Part shown: positions 49,801 through 59,330 of the stretch, in pieces | How positions within the stretch are numbered: position 1 is the first letter of the stretch | Layout of the letters: each line of letters begins with the position of its first letter | Source of the DNA: Solenopsis invicta | Taxonomy: Eukaryota > Arthropoda > Insecta > Hymenoptera > Formicidae | Direction: 5' to 3' | DNA: 64,000 nucleotides | Assembly: GCF_016802725.1 (NCBI RefSeq) | Contig: NC_052673.1 | Location: forward strand, 19,399,656 to 19,463,655 | The notes under the pieces: model-generated | Databases searched by the model: none | What the model saw: only the letters and a program-made list of their open reading frames with translations | What the model was told of the DNA's origin: nothing | Program-made: the position numbers and the translations under genes

Positions 49801-51980
49801 ACACGCGCCTCATTCTCCCAAGTTACCGTTACACACGGCACTGCGAAGAGCCGCGATTGATCTTATTGGTAGGGGATTCACTGTGTGGGAACCTTATCTC
49901 GATGTATCCAAGGTAAAAAAATATTCCGAAATACTTTATTGTGTCATTTCAATTTTTCAGATTTACGTTATATAATTTTGTGTTATACTACTTGGATAAA
50001 TTTTTATAAGATAATAATAATAATAAAACATTACTTTTGCTGAATAGATTAAATCAGATAAACGTTTATCATTGTGTAAAAAAGTTTATTAACTCCTAGA
50101 AGATCGGAAGCCGATATATACTGGCTTTTTACGACTTAAGTAAATTGCTTATTTTGTATTCACATACACTTATATACATTTATTACGAAGTAAATTGTTG
50201 CACTTTATATAATATTTTTTTATTACCTTACTACACATCCCAAAATTTGGTATAATATTTTTATAATTGTTTTTTATAAAACTTTATTGCAAATGTTGTT
50301 AAATGTTGTTATGCTACAAATATATAATAATATAAAGCTCAAATATGAAAAAAAAATTTCTGTACCCTTCCGGACCGGAAGCCGATCGGTATCGGTTCTG
50401 GAGCGGCGCCATCTTTTTCGTAGATCGATGCAATAACATAGTCAACAAAATTTCAAGTCTAAAACTGTAAAAGTCGTCTTGCCAGTTCTCAGGAGATTAA
50501 TAGAAATTTTATTTTATGTTCATTATATGATTGTGTGTGTGCGTGCGTGCGTGCGTGCGTATATATATGTGCATTTGTACGTGTATAATTAATTATTATT
50601 TTTAACGTAGGTCTTATTAGGTTTATTGGAAATGTGCTGCGACGCGGATAAATTAGTGCCCAGTTTGACATACGGCCTTCCTCTCACCCCGCAAGCCGAC
50701 TCTTGCCGCACGGCACGTCACGCTTTAACACTGATTGCTACCGCTAGGCCAGCTGCCTTTATCACCACGATGGCTCGCGAAGTGGCCAGATTTAACACTC
50801 TCCAACAGAATGCTCAGACTTTGAATGTCAATCTGGGTGCAAGTGTTTTGACCAGAGCAAAGCCAGAGATTCTTAGGATCGTCGAACAACTAATTGACAA
50901 GATGCAGAGTGAGATGAGCGATCTTCTTGTGGAGGTATCAATCTAGTTTTGTTTTAAAAACAAATTTAAGAAAAAAAAAAAGAAAATTTAGTCTTTGCCA
51001 CACGTTTTATGTATTTATAACAATGTGTCTGTATTTTCATTAATTTGCATGTAATTAATTACGTTTTTAATAACAGGTCATGGACATTATTCTCCATTGC
51101 CTTGATCCAGGTCATTTGAAAATGAAGCCTTTGAACGAAGTATTTCCGGCAGTGTGTAGATTTAATCAAGTAAGCAACATATACACACATACACGCGCGC
51201 GCCTAAGATACGCATAATTAGGCGCTCCTACGATTGAATTATTCATACTATTCAAAGATTGTGACTTGATCTTTTAAGATGATGTAATAACATAATTAAA
51301 TATCTCTATAGTTTATCAAAATTTTGTCAAGTTGTATAAAATGAACTTTTTATAGTTTTCAAAGTTCTTTATTTTACATAGATGTTTACAAGTTATTTTT
51401 AAAATATTTTATTTGTAGGTCAGTCATTGTCCAGCAACGCGCAGGATAGCAGTTGGCGGTCGCGGCGGTCAGCTAGCGTTATACGAATTGCGAGGTAACG
51501 TCAAATGTCAAACCGTTTCGGCTCATTCAGCGCCGGTCACCGCGTTGGCCTTTTCACCGGAAGGAAAGTTCCTCGTCAGTTATTCTTGTTCCGAGAATAA
51601 ACTATGCTTCTGGCAGGTAAAATATCGCAATGTCTAATTCTAATTCTTATTACCAATATTTACGCTTATACCGCTCTCGTTGCCAGCCGATTGTACAATT
51701 AGATAGAAAGATTTTAATGAGATGTGCTCTAGTTTATTTAATGTTTTATCATGACTACGACGTACATATAATTGATTATTTTGTAATTTTTCAGCAAACC
51801 AGTAGCGGCATGTTCGGCCTGGGCAACTCGCAGACTCGCTGCGTCAAGTCGTACAGTACCGCGCCTATCAACGACGTAGCCCGATTGAATCCTATGCGTT
51901 TGGCTCGACTGATTTGGATCAACAATCGCACGGTCACCTTAATGCTCGCCGATGGTTCGGAAACACGCTTTAATGTTTAA
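34871..51980 (+). CDS. Rbcn-3B: WDR7 / Rabconnectin-3 beta
   Basis: Twenty-three exons: 34871..35035, 35127..35359, 35448..35569, 37748..37938, 38661..38806, 42966..43056, 43308..43722, 44064..44284, 44824..45043, 45249..45363, 45474..45679, 45906..46043, 46199..46267, 47067..47168, 47886..48098, 48366..48630, 48850..49069, 49229..49451, 49575..49912, 50611..50934, 51077..51169, 51419..51616, 51795..51980. Total 4494 nt, 1497 aa, close to human WDR7. N-terminal WD repeats include VTGCYDGQICLWQVD, REDGSIIIVPATQT and GCSDGAVYVWQMETG. Family blocks include CSVASDHSV, LASRHLFPV, SLLHAWGMD, LSNTLMSMNNATF, VVLLGVIGAEFG, IDLIGRGFTVWEPYLDVS and TLIATARPAAFITT. C-terminal WD repeats close with LARLIWINNRTVTLM. 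From family knowledge, WDR7 pairs with DMXL/Rabconnectin-3A to regulate V-ATPase assembly, endosomal acidification and Notch trafficking. The donor after exon 8 (GTACGA) is weak. Introns 4, 5 and 8 carry transposon-derived inserts or candidate microexons. Confidence 0.95.
35570..37747. other. Rbcn-3B: WDR7 intron 3 (2.2 kb)
   Basis: An AT-rich intron with the donor after ACGGAAAG and the acceptor TTTAAAG before GACGTC. I see no exon, hairpin element or microsatellite beyond short TA runs near 36700-36760. Confidence 0.75.
37988..38460. mobile_element. TIR element (MITE) in WDR7 intron 4
   Basis: Imperfect 29-bp terminal inverted repeats. The left begins ATGTCAAAGCAAGATAGG and the right ends CCATCTTGCTTTGACAT, with CGTTTGA just inside each. 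The 473-bp body is AT-rich and non-coding. A target duplication is not clear. Non-autonomous DNA transposon by structure. Confidence 0.75.
39094..39114 (+). CDS. Rbcn-3B: Candidate 21-nt WDR7 microexon A
   Basis: GATTCTGGTACAACTTGACA plus G is preceded by a pyrimidine-rich tract ending TTGCTTCTAG and followed by donor GTAGTT. It is 21 nt, so inclusion keeps frame. Phase fits: exon 5 leaves AA, giving AAG-ATT-CTG, i.e. KILVQLD, and the final AG joins exon 6. Direct joining of exons 5 and 6 is also in frame, so this would be an optional exon. It is inference from splice signals only. Confidence 0.4.
40036..40062 (+). CDS. Rbcn-3B: Candidate 27-nt WDR7 microexon B
   Basis: Preceded by GGTGTTCTTCTAG and followed by donor GTAACC. 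It is 27 nt and reads (AA)C-AAG-CTG-AAG..., i.e. NKLKGKALS, with AG left over to join exon 6 as AGT. Inclusion preserves frame alone or together with candidate A. It is a basic insert after the WD-repeat segment ending YLYKLPA. Evidence is splice-site and phase fit only. Confidence 0.45.
40791..42403 (-). mobile_element. Degenerate TTAA-flanked DNA transposon (Kolobok-like)
   Basis: Flanked by TTAA at 40787-40790 and 42404-42407. The right terminus (reverse complement) starts GGGGTTACACCACAGTAGA. The left terminus reads GGGGTTACCA then a shifted second copy ending TCTACCACAGTAGAGA, so the left end carries a short internal duplication. The minus strand at about 41421-41950 encodes transposase fragments. 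One frame contains HEKCSESWCKWKKAQ, and a -1/+1 shift then leads to EGYTRNSNKSFHSTVWHLAP. That GYTxNxNxSxHSxxW pattern recurs in animal transposase-like proteins. TTAA duplication is used by piggyBac and Kolobok superfamilies. The protein does not look like piggyBac, hence the Kolobok-like call, which is tentative. Confidence 0.6.
41421..41960 (-). pseudogene. Broken transposase fragment
   Basis: Two overlapping minus-strand frames together cover about 175 codons of a transposase-like C-terminal part. The first (about 41940-41790) carries a Cys-containing HEKCSESWCKW block and LANEVFEAIRPIYKDLSRD. The second (41780-41421) carries GYTRNSNKSFHSTVWHLAP and an Asp/Glu/Lys-rich tail. A frameshift at about 41783 separates them, so the copy is not functional. 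No N-terminal DNA-binding domain is visible. Confidence 0.6.
44378..44793. mobile_element. Inverted-repeat MITE in WDR7 intron 8
   Basis: Outer ends GACCG.../...CGGTC are bordered by TA on both sides. Inside, arms of about 30 bp match closely: AGACGAGATAGGCCTGTATACG at left against its reverse complement, with two mismatches, at 44738-44762. A shared GATCTTG block extends inward. The centre is AT-rich and non-coding. The TA flanks suggest a Tc1/mariner-type MITE; this is tentative. Confidence 0.65.
46828..46873. repeat. (CA)n microsatellite in WDR7 intron 13
   Basis: CACAGGCACTCACAAACAAA grades into about 14 CA units. Similar GT/GC dinucleotide and GCGT tetranucleotide runs lie at 47614-47671 (intron 14) and 50530-50560 (intron 19). 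Confidence 0.9.
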
Positions 51981-54900
51981 TTGAATGCCATGCGAAATCG
52001 GTCTAGAGCTATTAATTCATTTGGCAAGCGAAAGTAGCTTGCTCGATCATTTAGGGCCGACAGCATCGATTGGTCTTCGTTTATACAGTGTGCTCTGTTT
52101 CTTAACAGATTTTTCACACAGGAATATTAGAGACAGTCAACAACAGCAAGAGCAACAACACTGTTTACAATGAAGAAAGTTTAATAGAGTTTAATAGAGA
52201 GCACTCTCTCGCGCGAGTTAAAGAATGCTATTTTACCGTTCACATTCTAGAACGATTAACAAATAAAAAATACAAAAGTTTACATGTATGTAATGTAAAA
52301 AGTATAGCGATTTAAAGAAAACACTGCTTATAAATTAGGTTTAGCGTAAACTATTTATTAAATTCTCTTTGTTTATCTAATCGAAGTTGTCGGCGCGACT
52401 TTAGTTGAAAAATTTGCGCGTAAACCAGGAGCGCCGTCGACGCGCTCATTGGTACTTGATCGATAATATCGGTACTGAATAATCGGATTTTATGGTGTTT
52501 CAATGTGTACATTGTCACTATGTACGATACGGCTGTCTAGATCCAATCTTATCTATGCTACTTTCCTCTTATCGTTAGATAAAATCAGGACTAAGATCAG
52601 TGTTACTCGACGCTAGTTGTGCGATTCGAGTACACGGTTTTTATCGCCAATAATTTCTCACGTAAATTGTGAAGATCAGAGAGATTATGCGATGCGAATT
52701 GGTTCCTGTTATTAATCCTCCGGAAGTATCTTGCGGCGTTTGTAAGATACATAATTTGTCGCGTATCTGTAAAGTTTTAGTTTTAGTAATAATCGAATAT
52801 TTTGTCATAATTTAGATACTGATACGATGGCAAGTAGGATAATTTTCATTTAGCTTTATTAAGCAAAGCCACAAAAGAAGATATTTTATTGTATTTTTAT
52901 CATGTACATATAACGCTTGAAAGTATACAGCCACTTCCGGTGGATTAAACTCGCACGTTTCGTCGCTTTTCTTAATTTTTCGGGATCTTTTGAATCGTCG
53001 AATCGTCCAAGTTTTCGGATTCTAGATCACGTGTTTATGAGTTGAATGTCGAGTCAGATTATTTTGAGATATGGTGCATTTCTTGATTAAAACAAATAAA
53101 ATGTCAATAAGAAAAAAAGAAAAAAAAACAGTAGAACAGTATATACATGTAGCTAATGACGAAAGGTAGTAAAGTAATCGTGACAGTAGCTTAGAGGCTC
53201 TGTCACATTTAATACCCGTCACGTTAATTTGATGAATATTCCACGGTCGAATAACCGATATTAGTATATTTATTTTATCACTTAAGATAGAACCAAGTTC
53301 TTCGAGATCGATCAACCCGAAGACATCGTATCGTCGCTCTTCTCTCGACCCGAATAGAGATTCCTCTCTATTTGTGAGTAACGAAGCGTTGTTTGCACAG
53401 GTTATACATATAGGATTAATTTATATCATTTTTACTATATGTGCGGATTCGCATTACACGATGCCGCTCGAATGCGTATCGAGTGTGTCATAAGTTGCGT
53501 GCAAATCTTTCTTCCTTTATTCTTCAATTTCTTGCGAAAACAATTCTCGTTCTTCTCTTGAACGTGTTATTATTTATTTACAATTCTGTAATATAATTCT
53601 CTCACCTTTTAGATGCGTGACTCGAGATCAATTCCGCATGAATCTTGCGATTGGTGAAGGATGATGATTCTTTTGCCGAAATTCGAACTTGAATCGTGAA
53701 ACGATTAATAAATCGGCAATTTTATGGATTAGGTCTTCGATCGACGCGCTTTTTCTCGTGAGGAAATTAGTAAGACAAATTGAAGGAATATATATGAATA
53801 TACATAGCTTTAAACTGCTCGTAGCGTGTATCATAGAGCGATGTAAGATTGTGCTAGCGGGGATAATTCTTGAGTGTATACTATAGTTTTGAGAATCGAT
53901 TGATTTTACATGTCAAAGTTACGCATATATTACGCTTATATATAAGTTATGAAATGCTTTAATCTATATACTACGCTCAGAATTTTTTTAATTTATTAAT
54001 TTAATATACAACTAATAAAGAGCGTGCGTCCTCTCTCTCTCTCTTTCATAATTGTAATGATACTCTGAGTTCTATTAGGAAGAAAAATTGACTCAAAATT
54101 CAATTTTAAATCAATTATTAATATCAGTTATATGCAGGAGGACAGATAAGTTGTTCTCAATGTTCAACATATTTAAAAAAATTTTTTTTATCGTAACAAA
54201 ATTGTTTATTCATTATATTAGCGCAATCATATCTCATTTTATGATACACATTTCCAATACTTGTCGCATCGCGCGGGCGTGTTTGCGATCTTTTCTTAAT
54301 ATCTCTTTGTTGATAGATTCGGAAAACGATTAGTTTTCTAGGTCTCGATATAATTAACATTTATATATGCCTAAACTCGTTTTTCACGAGAAAGAAAATC
54401 CTGAAGGAAATAAGAATGTATGGAGAATGGACGTTCTCTTTTTTTTCTTTCTTTTTCTCGAAACTTAATATTAATTTCAAAATTAACGAGACTAGCTCAT
54501 CCTCGTCGATTCATTCGAAATCTCTACGAGCGATGCGAATCGGTAGCGTTTCAACGATTTGATCGATCGATTATGAGAATGAATTTATAATCGTCTAATT
54601 GATCGCAGGCGATGTGTGTACACAAAACCGAATCGCGCCTAATGGTATTTATATGTAATTTATGGATTTGATTTTTTGTCTATGCATTGTAGCCGATTGT
54701 GTGCGCATTATGCACAACTCTCTGGGTCATGCTCCAGCTCGGTGGAGCAAATTATTTCACGTAACATCATCGTTTTGTCGATAGATATGTAATAAAGAGA
54801 GAAACTTCGATCGTCTTTTTTAATACATTTTTCTTGGAGCGATATTTATGAGAGATTTTTCAAAAATTTGAGTGCGTTTTCGAAAATATGAAATTAAGAT

Positions 54901-55000
54901 ATAATACAAATACCAAGAAAAGACATTAAATTTGGTTTATGAATAGTTGTAATTTACATTTTTTATTTATACATTCGTAACGTACCATAACGATTTAATT
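51981..55000. other. Rbcn-3B: WDR7 3' flank / probable long 3'UTR
   Basis: 3 kb without a coding signal or recognisable repeat family. AATAAA signals occur at 52262-52267 (282 nt after the stop) and at 54791-54796 (2.8 kb after the stop). The transcript may therefore have alternative short and long 3'UTRs; which is used cannot be told from sequence. Confidence 0.5.
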
Positions 55001-55052
55001 GAAAGATAAATATTTATTTTAATTAAATATAATAATTTTGTAAAATATAATA

Positions 55053-55185
55053 ATTTCTTTTTATTAAGAAAGTAATGAGTTTTATAGAGTTCTACTTTTG
55101 ACTAAATTATATACTTAAAAAGTAATACTTAAAAAGTAGAACTCTATAAAACTCATTACTTTTTTAATAAAAAAAAATATATTTT
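55053..55185. mobile_element. Short perfect-arm hairpin element
   Basis: Arms of about 33 bp, identical in reverse complement over AAGTAATGAGTTTTATAGAG and TTCTACTTTT, then extending outward imperfectly through TTATTAAGAA / TTTTTAATAA. The loop is about 30 nt. The high identity indicates a recent or conversion-maintained hairpin. Confidence 0.75.
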
Positions 55186-55560
55186 ACGCACATAATTACT
55201 GTGAAAAAAATCAAATTATTGCTCTAAAAGTATTTGTGTATCGCGTTGCTAGTCAATTTTGTTATAATGCACAGCTTCTGAAGCTTTTTATTATATTGTA
55301 ATTAATAACTTTAAAAATAGAGATTGATTTTTTTATACAGGGTAATTCTTAAGTCCGTATCAGACTACGCAAGATTATTGCGTAGAGCTTTGGCCAATCA
55401 AAATAAAAGGAGTTAAAATTTCCTTGTTTTGATTGGTCAAATTTCAATCTTTAATCTTCAATCTCAATCTTCAATGCGTAGTTTGATACGGGCTTTAATG
55501 GTTGTGTCCACTTTTTACCATAGGAACCTGACTTACCGACGCATTTGTAATTTCTAATAT

Positions 55561-55712
55561 TAGGCTCAATGCACACAGGACGCGTCAACGCGTTACGCAT
55601 GGCGAATAGCCAATCATTCTTTTGCTTTCTTATTTTTTGTCATAAAAACGAAAAAATGATTGGCTATTCGCCACGCGTAACGCGTTGACGCGTCCTGTGT
55701 GCATTGAGCCTT
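55561..55712. mobile_element. Near-perfect 57-bp-arm hairpin
   Basis: Arms starting AGGCTCAATGCACACAGGAC and containing GCGTCAACGCGTTACGC match their reverse complement with a single difference (CAT versus CGT). The loop is about 45 nt and AT-rich. The arms are CpG-rich, unlike the surrounding AT-rich DNA. A motif GCGTCAACGCGTAACGC also occurs in WDR7 intron 7 at about 44002-44024, possibly a relic of the same family. Confidence 0.85.
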
Positions 55713-55713
55713 A

Positions 55714-55843
55714 GGCTTGTTTTCTATTCCTGCACTAGACTGCACTGGAACGTTTCTTCTTGTTTTCACTAACTTTCAAATATATATCTATTTCACTTTA
55801 AGTGCACACTAATTCAGGGAGTTCAAGAACAGAAAACAAACGG
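55714..55843 (+). mobile_element. 130-bp MITE family, copy A
   Basis: The unit runs from GGCTTGTTTTCTATTCCTGC to AACAGAAAACAAACGG. Its ends are inverted repeats of each other (TTGTTTTCT[A/G]TTCCTG). Internal landmarks are CTAGACTGCACTGGAACGTT, ATATATATCTATTTCA and AGTGCACACTAATTCAGGGA. Further full copies lie at 55934-56059 (-), 56325-56455 (-), 57189-57318 (+) and 58052-58182 (-). Confidence 0.85.
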
Positions 55844-55857
55844 ATTATATTAATATA

Positions 55858-56119
55858 CCGTTTGTTTTCTGTTCCTGAACTCCCTGAATTAGTGTGCACT
55901 TCAAAAGAAATAGATATATATATTTGAAAGTTGCCGTTTGTTTTCTCTTCCTGAACTCCCTAAATTAGTGTGCACTTAAAATAGATATATATTTAAAAGT
56001 TAGTGAAAGCAAGATGGAACGTTCCAGTGCAGTCTAGTGCAGGAATAGAAAACAAGCCTTTAGTGAAAGCAAGAAGAAACGTTCCAGTGCAATCTAGTGC
56101 AGGAATAGAAAACAAGCCT
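55858..56119 (-). mobile_element. 130-bp MITE family, tandem half-full-half array
   Basis: In reverse orientation: a copy truncated after its first ~75 bp (55858-55932), a full copy (55934-56059), then a copy lacking its first half (56060-56119) that ends again in CAGGAATAGAAAACAAGCCT. This looks like tandem duplication or insertion of one unit into another. A second possibility is unequal exchange. Confidence 0.75.
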
Positions 56120-56147
56120 ATAATAAAAAAGTGAATACAACCATTAA

Positions 56148-56293
56148 GGCCGGTATTCATAGTCCATTCTTATTTCAAGATCGTCTTAAGTAACGTCTTA
56201 AGATGCTAATACGTTTCTCTGATTGGTTGACGGTATCTTAAGGTGATACTTGAGACGATCTTGAATATAAGAATCGATTATGAATACCGGCCT
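56148..56293. mobile_element. Hairpin MITE with GGCCGGTATTCATA ends
   Basis: Arms begin GGCCGGTATTCATAGTC and pair with GATTATGAATACCGGCC. They continue through ATTCTTAT and CAAGATCGTCT with a few mismatches over about 45 bp. No coding capacity. Confidence 0.8.
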
Positions 56294-56324
56294 AAGAATC
56301 ACCCTATATGTCCTGTATATGTAT

Positions 56325-56455
56325 CCGTTTGTTTTCTGTTCCTGAACTCTCTAAATAAGTGTACACTTAAAATGAAATAGATAGATGTTTCAAAGTTAGC
56401 GAAAACAAGAAGGAACGTTCCAGTGCAGTCTAGTGCAGGAACAGAAAACAAGCCT
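56325..56455 (-). mobile_element. 130-bp MITE family, copy E
   Basis: Full-length reverse copy from CCGTTTGTTTTCTGTTCCTG to AACAGAAAACAAGCCT, with a few substitutions relative to copy A. Confidence 0.85.
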
Positions 56456-56463
56456 TATATACA

Positions 56464-56863
56464 TCCAAGGACTTTGATTCTGTCCATGGGGAAATTTTCC
56501 AAACTGAGAAGTCGCTATCTTTCTACATACTTACAGTTCATTATTAACTTAACGACTAATAAGCTCTAGTCGATTCATCAATCATGAACTGCGAATATGT
56601 AGAAAGTGGTGACTTCTCAGTTTGGAAAATTTCTCCATGGACAGAATCAAATTCCATGGGTGTACACCCAAGGACTTTGATTCTGTCCATGGGGAAATTT
56701 TCCAAACTAAGAAGTTACCACTTTCTACATATTTGCAGTTCATGATTCATGAAATGACTAGAGCTTATTGGTCGTTACGTTAATCATGAACTTTAAGTAT
56801 GTAGAGAGATAGCGACTTTTCGGTTTGGAAAATTTCCCCATGGACAGAATCAAATTCCATTGG
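56464..56863. mobile_element. Two tandem copies of a ~195-bp palindromic MITE
   Basis: Unit 1 (56464-56660) and unit 2 (56667-56863) each begin CCAAGGACTTTGATTCTGTC and end GGACAGAATCAAATTCCAT. Each folds on itself through arms of about 75 bp (GGAAATTTTCCAAACT, TTTCTACATA). The units are separated by 6 bp and differ from each other by scattered substitutions, so the duplication is not very recent. Confidence 0.85.
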
Positions 56864-56867
56864 TATA

Positions 56868-57055
56868 CAGTCGTGTTCATTATAGTTGCGACACTTTTTT
56901 TTCAATGCGTTTCTGAACGCGCAACTATAACAAGAGCTGAAAATGTGATTGGTTCTTACTTGTGGATCCAGCCAATTACGTTTGCCGCTCGATGAGCAAG
57001 GCTACATTCTAAAACTACCAAAGAAAAAGTGTCGCAACTATAATGAACACGACTG
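56868..57055. mobile_element. Tc1/mariner-type MITE
   Basis: 188 bp with essentially perfect inverted ends CAGTCGTGTTCATTATAGTT...CACTTTTT, about 31 bp each, flanked by TA at 56866-56867 and 57056-57057. The CAGT start and TA duplication match the Tc1/mariner pattern. The non-coding centre shows only short ORF fragments. Confidence 0.88.
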
Positions 57056-57188
57056 TACACTAGTGTTTTCCATCCCTCCCCGGCGAGGCAATGGGGGGAG
57101 TGATTTCGCGCTATGTCGCAAGGTCGCTCCTACCGGACCGTCAGGTGGGGTCTGCCACGGAACTCACTAAGCCAATGGCAACACATGA

Positions 57189-57318
57189 GGCTTGTTTTCT
57201 ATTCCTGCACTAGAATGCACTGGAACGTTCCATCTTGCTTTCACTAACTTTCAAATATATATCTATTTCATTTTAAGTACACACGAATTCAGGGAGTTCA
57301 GGAACAGAAAACAAACGG
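57189..57318 (+). mobile_element. 130-bp MITE family, copy F
   Basis: Forward copy flanked by ATGA on both sides (57185-57188 and 57319-57322), suggesting a 4-bp target duplication for the family. Other copies show no clear duplication, so this rests on one copy. Confidence 0.8.
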
Positions 57319-57517
57319 ATGATTGGTTAAATTACTGGAGTTCCTACACCGAAAAAGGACCTTATTCCAAATCTAGAATCACACCAATAAGCTTCAGTTG
57401 TTAAATTGGTAAATAAGAATAATCAATGGAATTATTCGATGGTATTCTCTCATTGGCTATTTTATCACTTTTGTATACGTAAGTTATTTGCATGTTTCCA
57501 AGAATAGAGTCCCATAC

Positions 57518-58556
57518 ATGGCTGCGTTCAGATTCCCCACCCGAGTGCACCCAGGCACCTAAAGAGCGTTCAGATTCCTTTAGAGTGCCCCTACCGGACA
57601 TTAGGTGGGTCGTTCACTTTATCACTCTGTCTATCCCGAGAGAGTGGAAAAACCACATGGGTCCTTGAGCCGGGTGAAACGGGTGGGTGACGTAAAGGTG
57701 CGTTCCAAAATGTATCGCTATAAAAATTTCTATACATTTGTGATAAAGCTCGTATATTTAAAACAAATTTAAAATAAAAAAATAAATTTAATTTAAAATA
57801 TTATAGTAAATAAAAATTAAAATGTATAAATATAATAAAGAAAAACGTTAATAACCAAGTAAAGTTTAAACGTTTTGTTTATTATTCTGTTTATGTAATT
57901 ACAGATTAATAAATATTAATCTTTTATTCTATTAATGTAAGGTTTCTTGGTCTACAGTCTCACAAAACCGTTATATAAATATTTATATTTGAGATTAGTA
58001 TGTTAAAGATTTTTAGTATTATTAAATATTTTCTGATACTAATAAAATATACTGTTTGTTTTCTGTTCCTGAACTCCCTGAATTAGTGTGCACTTAAAGT
58101 GAAATAGATATATATTTGAAAGTTAGTAAAAACAAGAAGGAATGTTCCAGTGCAGTCTAGTGCAGGAATAGAAAACAAGCCTATACATATAATAGATGAT
58201 ATGCGCAATATATATCTTCATCTAATTTGTTAAAATAAAAATTTATTTTCATTGTTTAAATTGATTCGTCCTATTCTACGAACATTTAATTTTCATCTAC
58301 TTTAGTTATATTGATAAAAATATTCATAGTAAAATATTTATGTATTATCTTTATCGTTTATCTTAATTTATTATGTAATTTAATCTGAATCTGAGATATT
58401 TATGTTACTATTTCTCAGCGTTATTTGCTAAACACACCCAATGTTTGAGAGTGCGTTCAGATTCCATAAACCACTAGGGAGCTTTTCATTAGTTCCGCCC
58501 ATTTACCCAGTCACCCAGAGATCACTCACCGGGTGGAGAATCTGAACGCAGCCCAT
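57518..58556. mobile_element. Inverted GGGCTGCGTTCAGATTC termini around ~1 kb
   Basis: The left end GGCTGCGTTCAGATTCCCCA (57520) faces right end AATCTGAACGCAGCC (58540-58554), with shared CACCCG just inside. Related words GCGTTCAGATTCC recur at 57566 and 58450. The segment 58449-58553 is itself a 105-bp TIR element. MITE copy G lies inside the larger span. The boundaries of a single element are therefore uncertain. Confidence 0.5.
58052..58182 (-). mobile_element. 130-bp MITE family, copy G
   Basis: Full-length reverse copy, from CTGTTTGTTTTCTGTTCCTG to GAATAGAAAACAAGCCT, inside the AT-rich interior of the 57.5-58.6 kb inverted repeat. Confidence 0.85.
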
Positions 58557-58687
58557 AATATATATGATAGTTTCGTATTATAAAACTGTTGGGAATGAAT
58601 TCCGATCAAAATTATTCAATTATTACCTAAATTTTTATTGTGTTTTCTAGGAAAAACGGAATTATTCGGAATCTATTTCCAAGAATT

Positions 58688-58833
58688 AAGGCCGGTATTA
58701 CATTTGTCATACGACAAATTTTTTAAGCGTGCTGATTGGCTACAGAATAGAAAATTTCTAGAGACACGAGAAATTTTCTATTTTACAGCCAATCAACACG
58801 TTTAAAAAATTCGTCGTACACGTGTAATAGCAC
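58688..58833. mobile_element. Hairpin MITE
   Basis: Arms beginning GGCCGGTATTACA / TGTAATAGCACC pair through ACGACAAATTTTTTAAGCGT, GATTGGCT and AGAAAATTTCT, about 65 bp each with several mismatches. It ends about 500 bp upstream of the next coding exon, close to that gene's 5'UTR. Confidence 0.75.
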
Positions 58834-59330
58834 CCTGATACGGGTAGAATGGGCTATTCTCTTCTACAGCCTCCATTAGCCTCCATCCTCCATCTTGTCA
58901 TTCCATTCTCCATTACATGATACTTTCCCGCTAACCACGCTGGCCATTCGGTCATTCTAATTCCGCGTGGTGTATTCTGCCGCATGTTGCACGATTTTTA
59001 GGATTTAACCTTGCAACGATTTTCTTGACCATTATTTTCGGAGGGTTTTACTGAAAAGCATCTTGAATCGTTTCTGAACAGGTAAGTTAAACGCGTGAGT
59101 TATTTGCAAATATCTCCTTGAACGAAAGTATAGTTGCATTTTACATATACCGAAATGTGCGACGTATTCTGGATTCTAACCTCCAATATGTTAAACTAGT
59201 ATTACTGATATCTTCTGACTGGAAATTGAAATTTTATAAGATACTTTTAATTGTAATTTCAGGATTTATTTATATATAATTTATTTGTAGTTATCTTTTT
59301 ATTTTGGTATTGCAGAATATCTATTTCCAA

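Larger units (their letters stand above)
55336..56310. mobile_element. Nested inverted-repeat insertion (outer element)
   Basis: Outer arms ACAGGGTAATTCTTAAG (55337-) and CTAAGAATCACCCTATA (56292-56308) are imperfect reverse complements. They enclose a hairpin with CCGTATCAGACTACGCA arms (55349-55499), TTAATGGTTGTATTCAC-type arms at 55496-55517 and 56124-56147, the hairpin at 55561-55712, several 130-bp MITE units, and a hairpin at 56148-56293. The layout is of elements inserted into one another. Confidence 0.6.

Noticed and set aside
50098..50115. AGATCGGAAG, as in a sequencing adapter
   Set aside because: The match stops after 10 bases and continues as ordinary intron sequence; chance.
57060..57180. 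GC-rich block resembling a gene fragment
   Set aside because: It shares CTACCGGAC..AGGTGGG with 57586-57610 and lies between MITEs; it is repeat-derived, not coding.
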